64,000 bases of DNA, from the NCBI GenBank assembly GCA_041395165.1, contig JAWLBA010000004.1, positions 55,920-119,919 on the forward strand, read 5' to 3'. Below, one piece after another: positions 35,760 through 44,118 of this stretch. This DNA comes from JAIBCM01 sp041395165 (GTDB taxonomy: Bacteria; Verrucomicrobiota; Verrucomicrobiia; JADLBR01; JAIBCM01). Numbering within the stretch: the first letter of the stretch is position 1; every line of letters begins with the position of its first letter. The position numbers were made by a program, and so were the translations under genes. The notes beneath the pieces are model-generated. The model saw only the letters and a program-made list of their open reading frames with translations. It was not told the DNA's origin and searched no databases.

Positions 35760-37043
35760 TTAACTTTTTGCTCTAAAAAAGATAAGCCTTACCCAACTCC
35801 AAATGGCGGGTAAAATAAAAAGAGGGATAATCGAGGCAATTAATTCAGGAGTTCCTAAATTAGATCGATAAAAAGTTCCTCCCAAGCTTGCAAGAATTAT
35901 CGAAAGATAAAAAATAGAAAGAATCGCTAAGAAAACTTTTTCCATCCTCGAATCGCTATTCGAATAAAAGTTTAAAGGAATAATCGATCCAAAAAGCCAA
36001 GCTCCACTCACGATTAAAGTGTCTTGACTTAACCAAGCACCAAATCCAATTAAAATAGGTCCCATGAAAAGTCCCGTTCCTGTTAAAATTGCAATCCGTT
36101 TTTCTGAAATACTTAAAACTCTTCTAGCGGAAGAGTCTTTTAACAAAATTAAATTACCCATACTTTCGGCAATATGTCTCCACAAAAAAAATAGCCAATA
36201 AAGTCCTAGAAAAGAGCCCGCAGCAACGAGTGACCAACGATTAGCTGATAAAGCCGGTAATAATTTAATTAAAACGATAGGCAAAATGATAAAGAGCCAA
36301 GTTCGTTGCCCTCGGCTAAATCGCGCTACCCAAAAACCAATTTTGAGATGAATGCGGTAAAGTAAAGATTGCGCTCGAATGGCTTGCAAAAAACCTTCAC
36401 GCGCGCTCCCTCCATATTGATTTTCGGGATCCAATCGCAACGTTTCCCCAAAATGTTCTCTCGCCTCGTCCATTTCACCACGCTGCAGCGCTGCCCAACC
36501 CGCATTATGACGAGTCGCAACACGTTCCGGATCTTTCGCCAAAGTTTGCCCAATCAAAATCTTCGCTTCATCTTTTTTTCCCTGCATCCGTAACGCATGG
36601 ATCAATTGACTCGAGGCTGAAGGACTATCGGGATCTAATCGTAATGCTTCACGAGCTGCTTTCTCGGCTTCTTTCCAATTCCCAGATGAAAGATAAGCCG
36701 AAGCCAAAGCCACAAATGACAAACGATCGTCAGGCGCCAACTCCACCGCACGCTGAGCGCTTTCCAACGATTCTTTTGACTTACCTAAGACCGAAAAAAT
36801 AAGAGCTGCCAGAGCGTGCTGATGACTTTCATTTGGCTCAATAGCAATCGCACGTTGAATCGTTTCCAACGCAGTCTTTTCACGTCCTGTCTGCATATAT
36901 TGCGAAAAAGCCAATTCATAAAGTATCGTCGCATCACGCGGAGAAATACTTAACGCTTCATGAAAATATTTTTCCGCTTCGGCATAGCGCTTTTGTTCGT
37001 AAAAAACTTTAGCACGTTGATAACTGGGATTGGACTGTGACAC
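35760..37043 (-). CDS. TPR-repeat protein with C-terminal membrane helices
   Basis: A 427-residue protein. Residues 1-200 are tandem tetratricopeptide repeats (for example YAEAEKYFHEALSISPRDATILYELAFSQY, ALAALIFSVLGKSKESLESAQRAVELAPDD, GNWKEAEKAAREALRLDPDSPSAS, GEMDEAREHFGETLRLDPEN). Residues 240-420 hold about five or six hydrophobic helices with no transporter motif. It lies 11 bases downstream of the AAA+ gene on the same strand, so the two are made together. I infer a membrane platform that the ATPase acts with. The TPR face should bind peptides or partner proteins. No named family is recognised. Confidence 0.75.
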   Translation of the reverse strand: MSQSNPSYQRAKVFYEQKRYAEAEKYFHEALSISPRDATILYELAFSQYMQTGREKTALETIQRAIAIEPNESHQHALAALIFSVLGKSKESLESAQRAVELAPDDRLSFVALASAYLSSGNWKEAEKAAREALRLDPDSPSASSQLIHALRMQGKKDEAKILIGQTLAKDPERVATRHNAGWAALQRGEMDEAREHFGETLRLDPENQYGGSAREGFLQAIRAQSLLYRIHLKIGFWVARFSRGQRTWLFIILPIVLIKLLPALSANRWSLVAAGSFLGLYWLFFLWRHIAESMGNLILLKDSSARRVLSISEKRIAILTGTGLFMGPILIGFGAWLSQDTLIVSGAWLFGSIIPLNFYSNSDSRMEKVFLAILSIFYLSIILASLGGTFYRSNLGTPELIASIIPLFILPAIWSWVRLIFFRAKS

Positions 37044-37054
37044 AATCAGAAGAA

Positions 37055-38437
37055 TTACTTTTTAATGCCAAGAAAAGTCAGCACGTCGTCATAAAATCCG
37101 CTTTGATTGGAATAGAGCGCATAATTTTTAGCGCTTTCAAACCAAGCTTTTGTCGAGGGTTTAATGGTTTTGACGGTCTCCAACAAATCTTTCGTGCTCA
37201 ACGGCACCAAACGATTTTCTTTCATCGCACGCGCTAAAGAACGCTCAATGGCAACATCAAAAACCGATTTTAAATCGGCTCCCGAAAAATCTTTCGTCTT
37301 TTTTGCGAGCGCTTTGGCATCCAAATCTTCAATCGGTTTGCCTTGGGCCAAAACCTCAATGATCGATTGGCGGGCAACTTCATCAGGCGGTGGCACAAAT
37401 AAAATGCGATCAAATCGGCCCGGACGACGAAAGGCCGGATCAATATGCCAAGGTGCATTCGTCGCACCTAAAACGAGAACTCCTTCGTTGCTCGCTTGGC
37501 TTCCGTCCATTTCTGCTAGGAATTGGTTAATGAGAGTTTTGCCAGCACTTCGTTTCAAATCGACTCGATCTGCCGCTAAAGCATCGACCTCATCAAAAAA
37601 TAAAATCGTTGGCGCATTGTCACGCGCAAGTTCAAAAAGTTGATGCAAATTTTTTTCGCTATTGCCAATCCACATGTCCAAAATTTGATGAATCCCGATC
37701 GAAAGAAAATTAGCATGAATCTCACCTGCAGTGGCACGGCTGATTAAAGTTTTGCCACACCCCGGAGGACCATAAAGCAGCACACCGCCTCCCGCCGTTT
37801 TGCCATAAGCTTTGAATAAGGCAGGATTTTTTAATGGATAAAGAATCTTCATCCGAATCTCTTCCTTTACCGTTTCCATACCGCCCACATGAGAAAAATC
37901 AATTTTCGGCGTTTCCATTTCAGTGGGCAAATCGACGTCATCCAACTCATCTTCTGCTGCAATCGATTGAGCAATTTTTGAGATAACTGGAGGAATTGCC
38001 TCTTCGTGAACCGACAAGGCTTTTTCCAATGCTTCATCCCGCAACTGGGCATTTAATTGACGCGCTTTTTTATAATATTCTCTGGCTACATCCTTTTGAT
38101 TTTCCATCAAAAGCAATCGACTTAAAAAATGATGAAACTTGGCCTGGTTCGGATGCGACTGAACTAAAGATTCCATCCGAACAATTGCCTCCGAAATTTT
38201 GCCGCTCAAATGCATGTAGCGCGCTAATCCAAATTGTGCCTCCGCGCGATGAGAATCAAATTGCAAAAGCTTTTCAAAAGCTTGTTGAGCTTCATCCAAC
38301 TGCAGCTCTTCCAGCGCCGCCTCTCCTAAAACCAAAAGCAAAGGCGCATTGTCTGGAGACACTGACAATGCTTGTTTTAAATTTTCAATCCTATCCATGC
38401 CGCTCAACACCTTAGCCCACTTTAATTCATAAAACAA
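37055..38437 (-). CDS. TPR-containing AAA+ ATPase (CDC48/meiotic-clade-like)
   Basis: A 460-residue protein. Residues 15-145 are TPR-like repeats (NLKQALSVSPDNAPLLLVLGEAALEELQLDEAQQAFEKLL). The AAA+ module follows: ETVKEEIRMKILYPLKNPALFKAYGKTAGGGVLLYGPPGCGKT with Walker A GPPGCGKT at 213-220, pore loop GIHQILDMWIGNSEKN, Walker B ILFFDEVDAL, and the double arginine finger in PAFRRPGRFDR. The C-terminal lid is followed by an end helix reading WFESAKNYALYSNQSGFYDDVLTFL. The pore loop and SRH are of the CDC48/katanin/Vps4 kind, and no FtsH-type zinc protease domain is present. It is likely a protein-remodelling ATPase coupled to the TPR membrane protein. Confidence 0.85.
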   Translation of the reverse strand: MFYELKWAKVLSGMDRIENLKQALSVSPDNAPLLLVLGEAALEELQLDEAQQAFEKLLQFDSHRAEAQFGLARYMHLSGKISEAIVRMESLVQSHPNQAKFHHFLSRLLLMENQKDVAREYYKKARQLNAQLRDEALEKALSVHEEAIPPVISKIAQSIAAEDELDDVDLPTEMETPKIDFSHVGGMETVKEEIRMKILYPLKNPALFKAYGKTAGGGVLLYGPPGCGKTLISRATAGEIHANFLSIGIHQILDMWIGNSEKNLHQLFELARDNAPTILFFDEVDALAADRVDLKRSAGKTLINQFLAEMDGSQASNEGVLVLGATNAPWHIDPAFRRPGRFDRILFVPPPDEVARQSIIEVLAQGKPIEDLDAKALAKKTKDFSGADLKSVFDVAIERSLARAMKENRLVPLSTKDLLETVKTIKPSTKAWFESAKNYALYSNQSGFYDDVLTFLGIKK

Positions 38438-38453
38438 ATGGATTTAAAAATCG

Positions 38454-38628
38454 GTAGTGTGATATAGTTTGGGTAAATGAAGTAGCACGGGCACCCGCCA
38501 GCAGCGCTGGAGCGCAGCTCCTGCGGGCTAGGTCTTGCCCGTAACAGCCTGGAAGGCTGTGCTACTCCTAGACAATCCGTCAGCTGACGGATTGCTCGAC
38601 AAATAGTTTACTCAAACCATACCACTAC
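38454..38628. repeat. nested palindromic intergenic element (MITE/REP-like)
   Basis: Outer arms at 38454-38477 and 38607-38628 are inverted copies of each other with a few mismatches (GTTTGGGTAAA against TTTACTCAAAC). Inside, AGTAGCAC at 38481-38488 pairs with GTGCTACT at 38559-38566. The stretch at 38573-38594 is a perfect 22-base palindrome centred on CAGCTG. The element sits between the AAA+ gene and the MGMT-like remnant and has no coding capacity. It looks like a non-autonomous mobile repeat, and more copies would be expected in the genome. Confidence 0.65.
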
Positions 38629-38642
38629 TAAATTATATAGCA

Positions 38643-39084
38643 CTACTCCACCACCCATTTTTTCCCATGAGACAAAATTTGATGACCCTCTTCCTTTAAT
38701 TTCTTTTTCAAAAAGAAATACCACCAGGAAACTTTTCATTTAAAATCTGCCCGTTTTCAAGGTGCGCCAATAAGGTGTAACCGACTGCCTCCCTCATCCA
38801 TCGCCTCTTTCGCTGCATGGGCTGCAATCCAAATGCCTCGTTGTCACCGGACAACAAAGCGCAACACGATGTTGCTTCGCTAATTTCTGACGAATTTCAT
38901 TAATGGTAATCACCTTACCCTTAGGAACCCGCCTCATCACCGCATCCACTTTTGGGAGAAGGCACTACCTCATCCTGCCTTTTCCCCATCGCTTCTCTAG
39001 CTTTTGGGTTAAAGTAATAATTTTCGGGAGTTGCTTATTGCCCTTTAATTTTTCCTGCCAAGATTTTCGTTGATTTTTTAGCAT
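38643..39084 (-). pseudogene. MGMT-family (alkyltransferase-like) DNA-binding protein, multiple frameshifts
   Basis: Read on the minus strand, the beginning MLKNQRKSWQEKLKGNKQLPKIITLTQ is in one frame. Other frames supply VVPSP, MRRVPKGKVITINEIRQKLAKQHRVALCCPVTT, IWIAAHAAKEAMDEG and NEKFPGG, then HGKKWVV to a stop at 38643. Order and spacing match the small MGMT-like proteins that carry a C-P-V/L-T-T box in place of the PCHR active site of O6-methylguanine methyltransferase. At least four indels break it, so it is a decayed or badly read gene. It abuts the palindromic element and is divergent from pheS. Confidence 0.65.
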
Positions 39085-39124
39085 AAGATTGAAATTAATT
39101 TTTAATTCTTTAGCATTTCGCAAA

Positions 39125-40135
39125 ATGATGCTCGAAGAAATTACCATTTTACAAAAAGAAGCTGAGGAAGCGATGCAAAATATTAAAACTGTCGCCGACT
39201 TAGAAAATGCTCGTTTGACTTACTTATCTAAGAAAGGCGCTTTGCCTCAACTTTTAGAAAAACTAAAAACCGTTCCTGCCGATCAAAAACCTCTCATTGG
39301 CAAAAAACTCAACGAAGTCAAAACTCAACTCGAAACCCTATTTGCCAATCGTAAAGAAGAAATGGAATCCCAGACCAACCTGGGCGAACAAGACCTTACC
39401 TTACCCGGTCGCCCTTATCCGATTGGGAAACTACATCCCCTGACTCAAATTACCGATCAAGTTATCGCGATCTTTCGTCGCATGGGTTTTGCCTTGGCAG
39501 AAGGTCCTGATATCGAAACCGAATTCAACAATTTTGACGCTTTAAACACACCTGCTGATCATCCCGCTCGCAATGAAAAAGACACCTTTTATATTAGCCA
39601 ACCGCCTCATCCTAAAGAAGGTCGCTATCTTCTTCGCACCCAAACCTCGCCCGTGCAAATTCGTGTCATGCAAAACCAAAAACCGCCCTTGCGCATTATC
39701 TGCCCTGGACGTTGCTATCGGCGCGATGAAATCGATGCCACACACTCTACCAGTTTTCATCAAATTGAAGGTCTCGTGGTTAATGAAAATATATCTCTAG
39801 CAGACCTCAAAGGCACTTTAGAATTTTTCTTTAAAGAACTCCTCGGTCCCGAAACGCGCATGCGACTTCGCCCACACTTTTTCCCTTTCACCGAACCCAG
39901 TTTTGAAGTCGATCTCAACCATCCCACACTCAATCCCAAAGGTAAAAAATGGCTGGAAATTGCCGGCTGCGGTATGGTCGATCCCAACGTCTTCCAATCT
40001 GTTGGCTACGATCCCGAACGTTACACCGGCTTTGCCTTTGGCATGGGCATCGAACGCATCGCTATGATCCTTCAAGGCGTCCCCGACCTACGACTCTACG
40101 AACAAAACGATTTGCGATTTTTGAATCAGTTTTAA
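39125..40135 (+). CDS. pheS: phenylalanyl-tRNA synthetase alpha subunit
   Basis: PheS forms the catalytic half of PheRS. I take ATG 39125 (or 39128) as start, since the 12 codons upstream do not look like PheS. The N-terminal coiled coil (residues 1-80) leads to LTLPGRPYPIGKLHPLTQITDQVIAIFRRMGFALAEGPDIETEFNNFDALNTPADHPARNEKDTFY. The class II motifs are LLRTQTSPVQIRVM, CPGRCYRRDEIDATHSTSFHQIEGLVV and GFAFGMGIERIAMI. Length (about 336) is normal. The beta subunit pheT is not adjacent; the toxin-antitoxin island follows instead. Confidence 0.97.
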   Translation: MMLEEITILQKEAEEAMQNIKTVADLENARLTYLSKKGALPQLLEKLKTVPADQKPLIGKKLNEVKTQLETLFANRKEEMESQTNLGEQDLTLPGRPYPIGKLHPLTQITDQVIAIFRRMGFALAEGPDIETEFNNFDALNTPADHPARNEKDTFYISQPPHPKEGRYLLRTQTSPVQIRVMQNQKPPLRIICPGRCYRRDEIDATHSTSFHQIEGLVVNENISLADLKGTLEFFFKELLGPETRMRLRPHFFPFTEPSFEVDLNHPTLNPKGKKWLEIAGCGMVDPNVFQSVGYDPERYTGFAFGMGIERIAMILQGVPDLRLYEQNDLRFLNQF

Positions 40136-40183
40136 AAATATTCACTCCCATCCCCGATTATTTTTTAAATTATATTTGTAAGA

Positions 40184-40205
40184 GATTTTAGAACTCTCTA
40201 AAATC
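40184..40205. promoter_or_regulatory. perfect palindrome upstream of the DUF433 gene
   Basis: GATTTTAGA and TCTAAAATC form a 9-bp inverted repeat with a four-base loop, 41 bases before the first antitoxin start. There is no T-run next to it on the plus strand, so it is not a good terminator for pheS. It could be an operator for the antitoxin or a weak terminator. Position and symmetry fit an autoregulatory site, but this is inference. Confidence 0.4.
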
Positions 40206-40245
40206 AATATTGAATCACGCTATAAAACGATATAAATTGTTAGTA

Positions 40246-40476
40246 ATGAATACACATCCTCGCATCACTCGCAGCCCAGCAGTCATGGGAGGTAAACCAT
40301 GTATTCGTGGGATGCGAATTACAGTTGGCACAATTACTGGTCTAATTGCTTCGGGCTACAATCAGGAATATATTATTCGATTATATCCTTATCTTGAAGC
40401 TGAAGATATTACCGCAGCGCTTTCTTATGCAACTTGGCTGGCTGAATCATACGAAGCGGATTTGCAGCCTGCATGA
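40246..40476 (+). CDS. DUF433 antitoxin-like protein (first copy)
   Basis: A 76-residue protein of the DUF433 family, small helix-turn-helix-like proteins usually paired with PIN-like DUF5615 proteins. Key residues: HPRITRSPAVMGGKPCIRGMRITVGTITGLIASGYNQEYIIRLYPYLEAEDITAALSYA, where GKPCIRGMRI is the family hallmark. An in-frame ATG exists 36 bases upstream (40210), but MNTHPRI aligns with the family start. The last codon overlaps the next gene in an ATGA unit, so translation is coupled. It is probably the DNA-binding antitoxin and autorepressor. Confidence 0.88.
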   Translation: MNTHPRITRSPAVMGGKPCIRGMRITVGTITGLIASGYNQEYIIRLYPYLEAEDITAALSYATWLAESYEADLQPA

Positions 40477-40835
40477 ATCTGCTTGTTGATGTTTGTCTGA
40501 CTCCGGAGTGGATTTCCTATCTAACAGCACATGACATTTCAGCAATTCATTGGTCAACTATCGGAAATCTTGATGTGGAAGATCATATTATTTTTGATTA
40601 TGCCACAGAACATAATTATATCATCCTAACACATGATTTAGATTTTGGAGCGCTTCTCTCGCACACGCGCTCTCATAAACCTAGCATCATCCAAGCTCGA
40701 GTGGATAATACTACACCAGAATTTCTTGGCACAACTTTACTACAAGCGTTAAAACAATTTGAGAAAGAATTACAAACAGGCACGATTATTACCATCTTAC
40801 CCAATCGCACTAAAGTAAGAATACTTCCCATATGA
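40473..40835 (+). CDS. DUF5615 PIN-like protein (first copy, intact)
   Basis: A 120-residue member of the PIN-like DUF5615 family, the expected toxin partner of DUF433. It shows the acidic residues of a PIN-type nuclease: an early Asp in MNLLVDVCLTPEW, then LDVEDHIIFDYATEHNYIILTHDLDFGALL, with Asp residues in THDLDF. The usual LLDEnlp start is LLVDVCLTP here. It overlaps the antitoxin and also the next gene by 4 bases each. RNA cleavage is the family expectation, not shown. Confidence 0.85.
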   Translation: MNLLVDVCLTPEWISYLTAHDISAIHWSTIGNLDVEDHIIFDYATEHNYIILTHDLDFGALLSHTRSHKPSIIQARVDNTTPEFLGTTLLQALKQFEKELQTGTIITILPNRTKVRILPI

Positions 40836-41077
40836 AGAAAACCTCTATCACCAAAGCTACTGATTTCGACCGCCATTTTGATGAAGGCGGCGATATTTCA
40901 TCTTACGTCGTCGCCTCCTCCATTCATCGTCCTGGTCTGGAGCAACGCCGCGTCAATGTCGATTTTCCTTCTTGGATTATTGACTCCTTAGACCAAAAAG
41001 CCCGCCGCATCGGTGTCACCCGCCAATCTCTCATCAAACTCTGGATCACAGAGAAATTGGAGCATAGAAATGGTTAA
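40832..41077 (+). CDS. CopG/BrnA-like ribbon-helix-helix antitoxin
   Basis: An 81-residue protein. The C-terminal half RRVNVDFPSWIIDSLDQKARRIGVTRQSLIKLWITEKLEH is a ribbon-helix-helix fold of the CopG/BrnA type: strand VNVDF, then helices with the GVTRQSLIK turn. The N-terminal half (FDEGGDISSYVVASSIHRPG) is the variable region that in this family contacts the toxin. No BrnT gene is adjacent. Instead it overlaps the DUF5615 gene by 4 bases upstream and the DUF2971 gene by 8 bases downstream, so the likely cognate partner is DUF2971. Confidence 0.85.
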   Translation: MKKTSITKATDFDRHFDEGGDISSYVVASSIHRPGLEQRRVNVDFPSWIIDSLDQKARRIGVTRQSLIKLWITEKLEHRNG

Positions 41078-42071
41078 TGCTCTCTTTAAATTCTCAAGCG
41101 CAAAAGGGGCATTAGATATCCTTAAAAACAATTCTATATTCATTACAAGTCCTCTCGATCTCAATGACCCCTTCGAAATGCGACCCGCTTGGACAAATGA
41201 ACACGAAAACAAATTTTACCAAGATCAATTACAAAAAAGCCAGTTAATAACTGGCATGCCAATAATTGTGGCTCATAAGGACAAATTCGGTTCTGGTGGC
41301 AATATGCCCTATTATCCGCCACAATCTCCAATCAATGTCGAGCACCAACGAGGTATTGCCGACAGACACAATGAGCCCGTTTTTAGAGATTTGCATTCTA
41401 AATTTCGTATCTTGAGTCTCGTAAGCAGCCTCTTTAATTTGGATCAGCCTGGCAATGAGTCAGACGAAAAATCTACATTGATGTGGGCACATTACGCAGA
41501 TAAATTTCAAGGCGTCTGCCTAGCACTTGATCCATCTCAATTTGATAATGGTCTCCAGCAAAATGGTTTTCCAGTAAAATATCTTCCAACTCGGCAAGAA
41601 CTACCGCCAAGCCACTATAATATTTGGTCGATCCCAGAAACATTACCTACAGAACACGTGCACGACCCCGAATCAAATCTTTATCTTAATTCTGAAGAAA
41701 AACATGCTCGATATAACCAGAAATTACTTCAGTTACTTTCGCATAAATCCCCAGTTTGGCAATATGAAAACGAAGTTCGCATGATTTACGACACTGAAAA
41801 ACTACAATCAGAAACTTTTTATCGTTTACTCAGGTTTCCTTGCATGAAATGTTGGGAACGTGGAATCACTGATCCATTGAAATGCAAAAATTCCTTTTTC
41901 AAAGACGCTATAAAATTACCTGCTTCTGCTATCCTCGCAGTGATTTTCGGCCACGATTGCATGTTTGACATGGTTGATAAAATCCTTTCCAGACACTCGA
42001 AGATCTCCGCTACCAACATGTCCAACTTTACTGGACATCCTGCATTCGAATCGATATGTAGTTCAATATAA
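41070..42071 (+). CDS. DUF2971 protein, candidate toxin or defence effector; C-terminus may extend to 42228
   Basis: I choose ATG 41070, 8 bases inside the CopG-like gene. The product of about 333 residues matches DUF2971: MVNALFKFSSAKGALDILKNNSIFITSPLDLNDPFEMRP at the start, STLMWAHYADKFQGVCLALDPSQF in the middle and YENEVRMIY. The typical family ending is a short IIFG...Y..K..Y segment; here AILAVIFGHDCM is present, but the frame stops at 42071. Another frame continues NRYVVQYNKRDKDYIKSIQEQR to 42228, which fits the expected ending, so a frameshift near 42020-42050 is likely. DUF2971 has no agreed activity; its place in an overlapping operon with a CopG-like antitoxin suggests a toxin or phage-defence role. 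Confidence 0.8.
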   Translation: MVNALFKFSSAKGALDILKNNSIFITSPLDLNDPFEMRPAWTNEHENKFYQDQLQKSQLITGMPIIVAHKDKFGSGGNMPYYPPQSPINVEHQRGIADRHNEPVFRDLHSKFRILSLVSSLFNLDQPGNESDEKSTLMWAHYADKFQGVCLALDPSQFDNGLQQNGFPVKYLPTRQELPPSHYNIWSIPETLPTEHVHDPESNLYLNSEEKHARYNQKLLQLLSHKSPVWQYENEVRMIYDTEKLQSETFYRLLRFPCMKCWERGITDPLKCKNSFFKDAIKLPASAILAVIFGHDCMFDMVDKILSRHSKISATNMSNFTGHPAFESICSSI

Positions 42072-42314
42072 TAAACGTGATAAAGACTATATAAAATCCA
42101 TTCAAGAACAACGCATGCAAGCGACTGCTATGGCTAAAGAACATATTGGCAAAAATGCAAATGGGTTATATTATAAACCAGCATCCAAAGGAATAAATTA
42201 TAACTCCATAAAAAATAAACCGAATTGATTCCGGCACAACTAAAGGCAAAACCTTCGGATAGCATCTTAAAGAGATCAATTGCCTAACAAAAATTTTCTT
42301 GCTACCTTTTTATT

Positions 42315-42536
42315 ATGGATCGGATTGTTATTGAACCAGATATTTGTAACGGCCAACCAACTATTCGTGGCACGCGCATTACCGTCCAAACTGTGCTAGG
42401 ATTTTTGGCCTCGGGTGATTCGATTGAAGATGTTCTCGCAGAATATCCTTCTTTGACCAAAGAGGATGTTTTAGCTTGTATCGCGCTTTCCTCAGACTTA
42501 ATGAAACACCATTTTTCTTTGCAGGAGGTCAATTGA
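42315..42536 (+). CDS. DUF433 antitoxin-like protein (second copy)
   Basis: A 73-residue DUF433 protein: MDRIVIEPDICNGQPTIRGTRITVQTVLGFLASGDSIEDVLAEYPSLTKEDVLACI, with the NGQPTIRGTRI hallmark. It is closer to the textbook family form than the first copy, from which it differs widely, so the two pairs are not a recent duplication. It overlaps the next gene by 3 bases (TTG start within the stop codon region). The 86-243 bases before it show no promoter that I trust. Confidence 0.88.
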   Translation: MDRIVIEPDICNGQPTIRGTRITVQTVLGFLASGDSIEDVLAEYPSLTKEDVLACIALSSDLMKHHFSLQEVN

Positions 42537-42877
42537 AAGGAATTCTTCTTGATGAAAATATTCCTAAACAAATTACCTTTACTCCGACTCTACCCGTTTT
42601 TCACTCAACAGACTTGGGAGCTAGTCTATCAGGACACAGTAATTTGGCAGCACGCCAAACATCATCAACTGGTCATTGTATCTAAAGACACCGATTTTTC
42701 TAACCGAATTATATTATTCTCCCTCCACCTTGGGTTGTTCACTTACGCTTTAATAATATGAGAAAAAAAGAGTTTCATTCACTTCTTGCACGGCTATGGT
42801 CTCATATCGAAGCTCTCCTTCCCGACCACAAATTAATCAATGTTTTTGCTGACAAAATTGAGGCGATTAAGGACTAA
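42533..42877 (+). pseudogene. DUF5615 PIN-like protein (second copy), two frameshifts
   Basis: Starts with TTG at 42533, read MKGILLDENIPKQITFTPTLPVFHSTDLG, the normal DUF5615 opening with Asp in LLDENIP. One indel near 42610-42625 leads to TVIWQHAKHHQLVIVSKDTDFSNRI, the conserved SKDTDF block. Another near 42715 leads to PPWVVHLRFNN and an end helix (LLARLWSHIEALL...) to a stop at 42877. The whole reconstructs to about 114 residues. Its overlap with the upstream antitoxin gene is preserved. It ends 12 bases before cinA, which is also shattered. Confidence 0.75.
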
Positions 42878-42889
42878 TAAGATTCATAA

Positions 42890-44103
42890 ATGACCCTCGA
42901 ACTCATTAACACTGGTTCCGAACTGCTTTTGGGACAAATACTGAATACCCACCTACCCTACCTGGCGCAAAAATTGGCGGAATTGGGATTGTCGATTCAG
43001 CGGCAAACGACTGTGCCAGATGGCCAACTGATTCGAGAGGCGATTGAAGAAAGTTTGGTGCGAGCGGAAATTATTTTGATTACAGGCGGTTTAGGACCAA
43101 CTTCGGATGATTTGACGCGCGACATCGTGGCAGAAATTGTTGGTCAAAAATTACTCATGCATCAACCCACGTTGGATGCGATTGAAAAACGTTATTCTAA
43201 ACGAAAACTACCCCTGCCAGATCTGGTCAAAACTCAAGCGCGTGCCAGAAAAAGCGGAAGTCTTTCCGAACGAAACGGGAACCGCGCCCGGTTTTTATTT
43301 ACATTATCAAGGGAAACATCTTTTTATTCTTCCTGGCCCTCCTTCTGAATTAAAACCCATGTTTGAAACCTATGCGATTCCTCGATTAAAATTTTACTCC
43401 TCATGCTAACAAACGTGAATGCATTATTTTTCGAACCTTGGGCCTAAGTGAATCAGCTGTTCAGTTACGTTTGGAAGATAAAATTCGCAAAATCGATCCC
43501 ACCATCGAAATTGGCTATTGCGCACGCCCTGGTGAAGTCGATTTTCGGTTAATTGGTGAAACAAATTCCGAAACTTTCATGCGAGCGAAAGCAGCTGCCC
43601 AAACGGAACTCACTGATCACATTTATGCTTATAATCAAGAAAATTTAGCGCAAGTTGTCATCACCCTTGCCACTCAGAAAAAAAGCGAATTGCGGTAGCT
43701 GAATCGTGCACAGGCGGTCTTATCGCTCACCGCTTGACCAATGTGCCAGGAAGTTCTGCCCGTTTTTAGAGAGGCGGCGTGGTTTACGCGAACGAAGAAA
43801 GAACGTCAACTTAATGTGCCTAAAGAAATTTTGGAAAATTTGGGGCGGTCAGCCCAGAAACGGCTGAAATCATGGCCGCCCACCTTTTTCAACTGACTGG
43901 AGCTGATTTTGTGGTTGTGACCACTGGCATTGCGGGTCCCTCGTGGAACCCCGAAACCGGTTGGAACTTGCTATTTTGGCTATCAATCCCAGACAGAAAA
44001 AAAGATTTTGAAAAAACTATTGGCCACCGAGCGAGAAACCTTTAAATATATGGCATCCCAACAAGCGTTGGAGTTGTTGAGAAAAGGGTTAACGCAATTA
44101 TAA
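42890..44103 (+). pseudogene. cinA: CinA (competence/damage-inducible protein), about seven frameshifts
   Basis: The first frame gives the molybdopterin-binding-like domain: MTLELINTGSELLLGQILNTHLPYLAQKLAELG and ILITGGLGPTSDDLTRDIVAE. It breaks near 43250. The next frame has NETGTAPGFYLHYQGKHLFILPGPPSELKPMFE, then RTLGLSESAVQLRLEDKI after 43410, and IAVAESCTGGLIAHRLTNVPGSS after 43690, the active site of the NMN deamidase domain. Further pieces (GVVYANEER, VSPETAEIMAAHLF, ADFVVVTTGIAGP) finish near 44103. The order is perfectly conserved, but breaks come every 30-200 bases. The recA gene follows by 15 bases, the classic cinA-recA pair. Confidence 0.85.
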
Positions 44104-44118
44104 TAAGAAAGAAATTTT

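Noticed and set aside
38460..39080. CRISPR array or tRNA in the gap before pheS
   Set aside because: The repeats are inverted, not regularly spaced direct repeats, and no cloverleaf is seen; MGMT-like coding remnants explain the rest.
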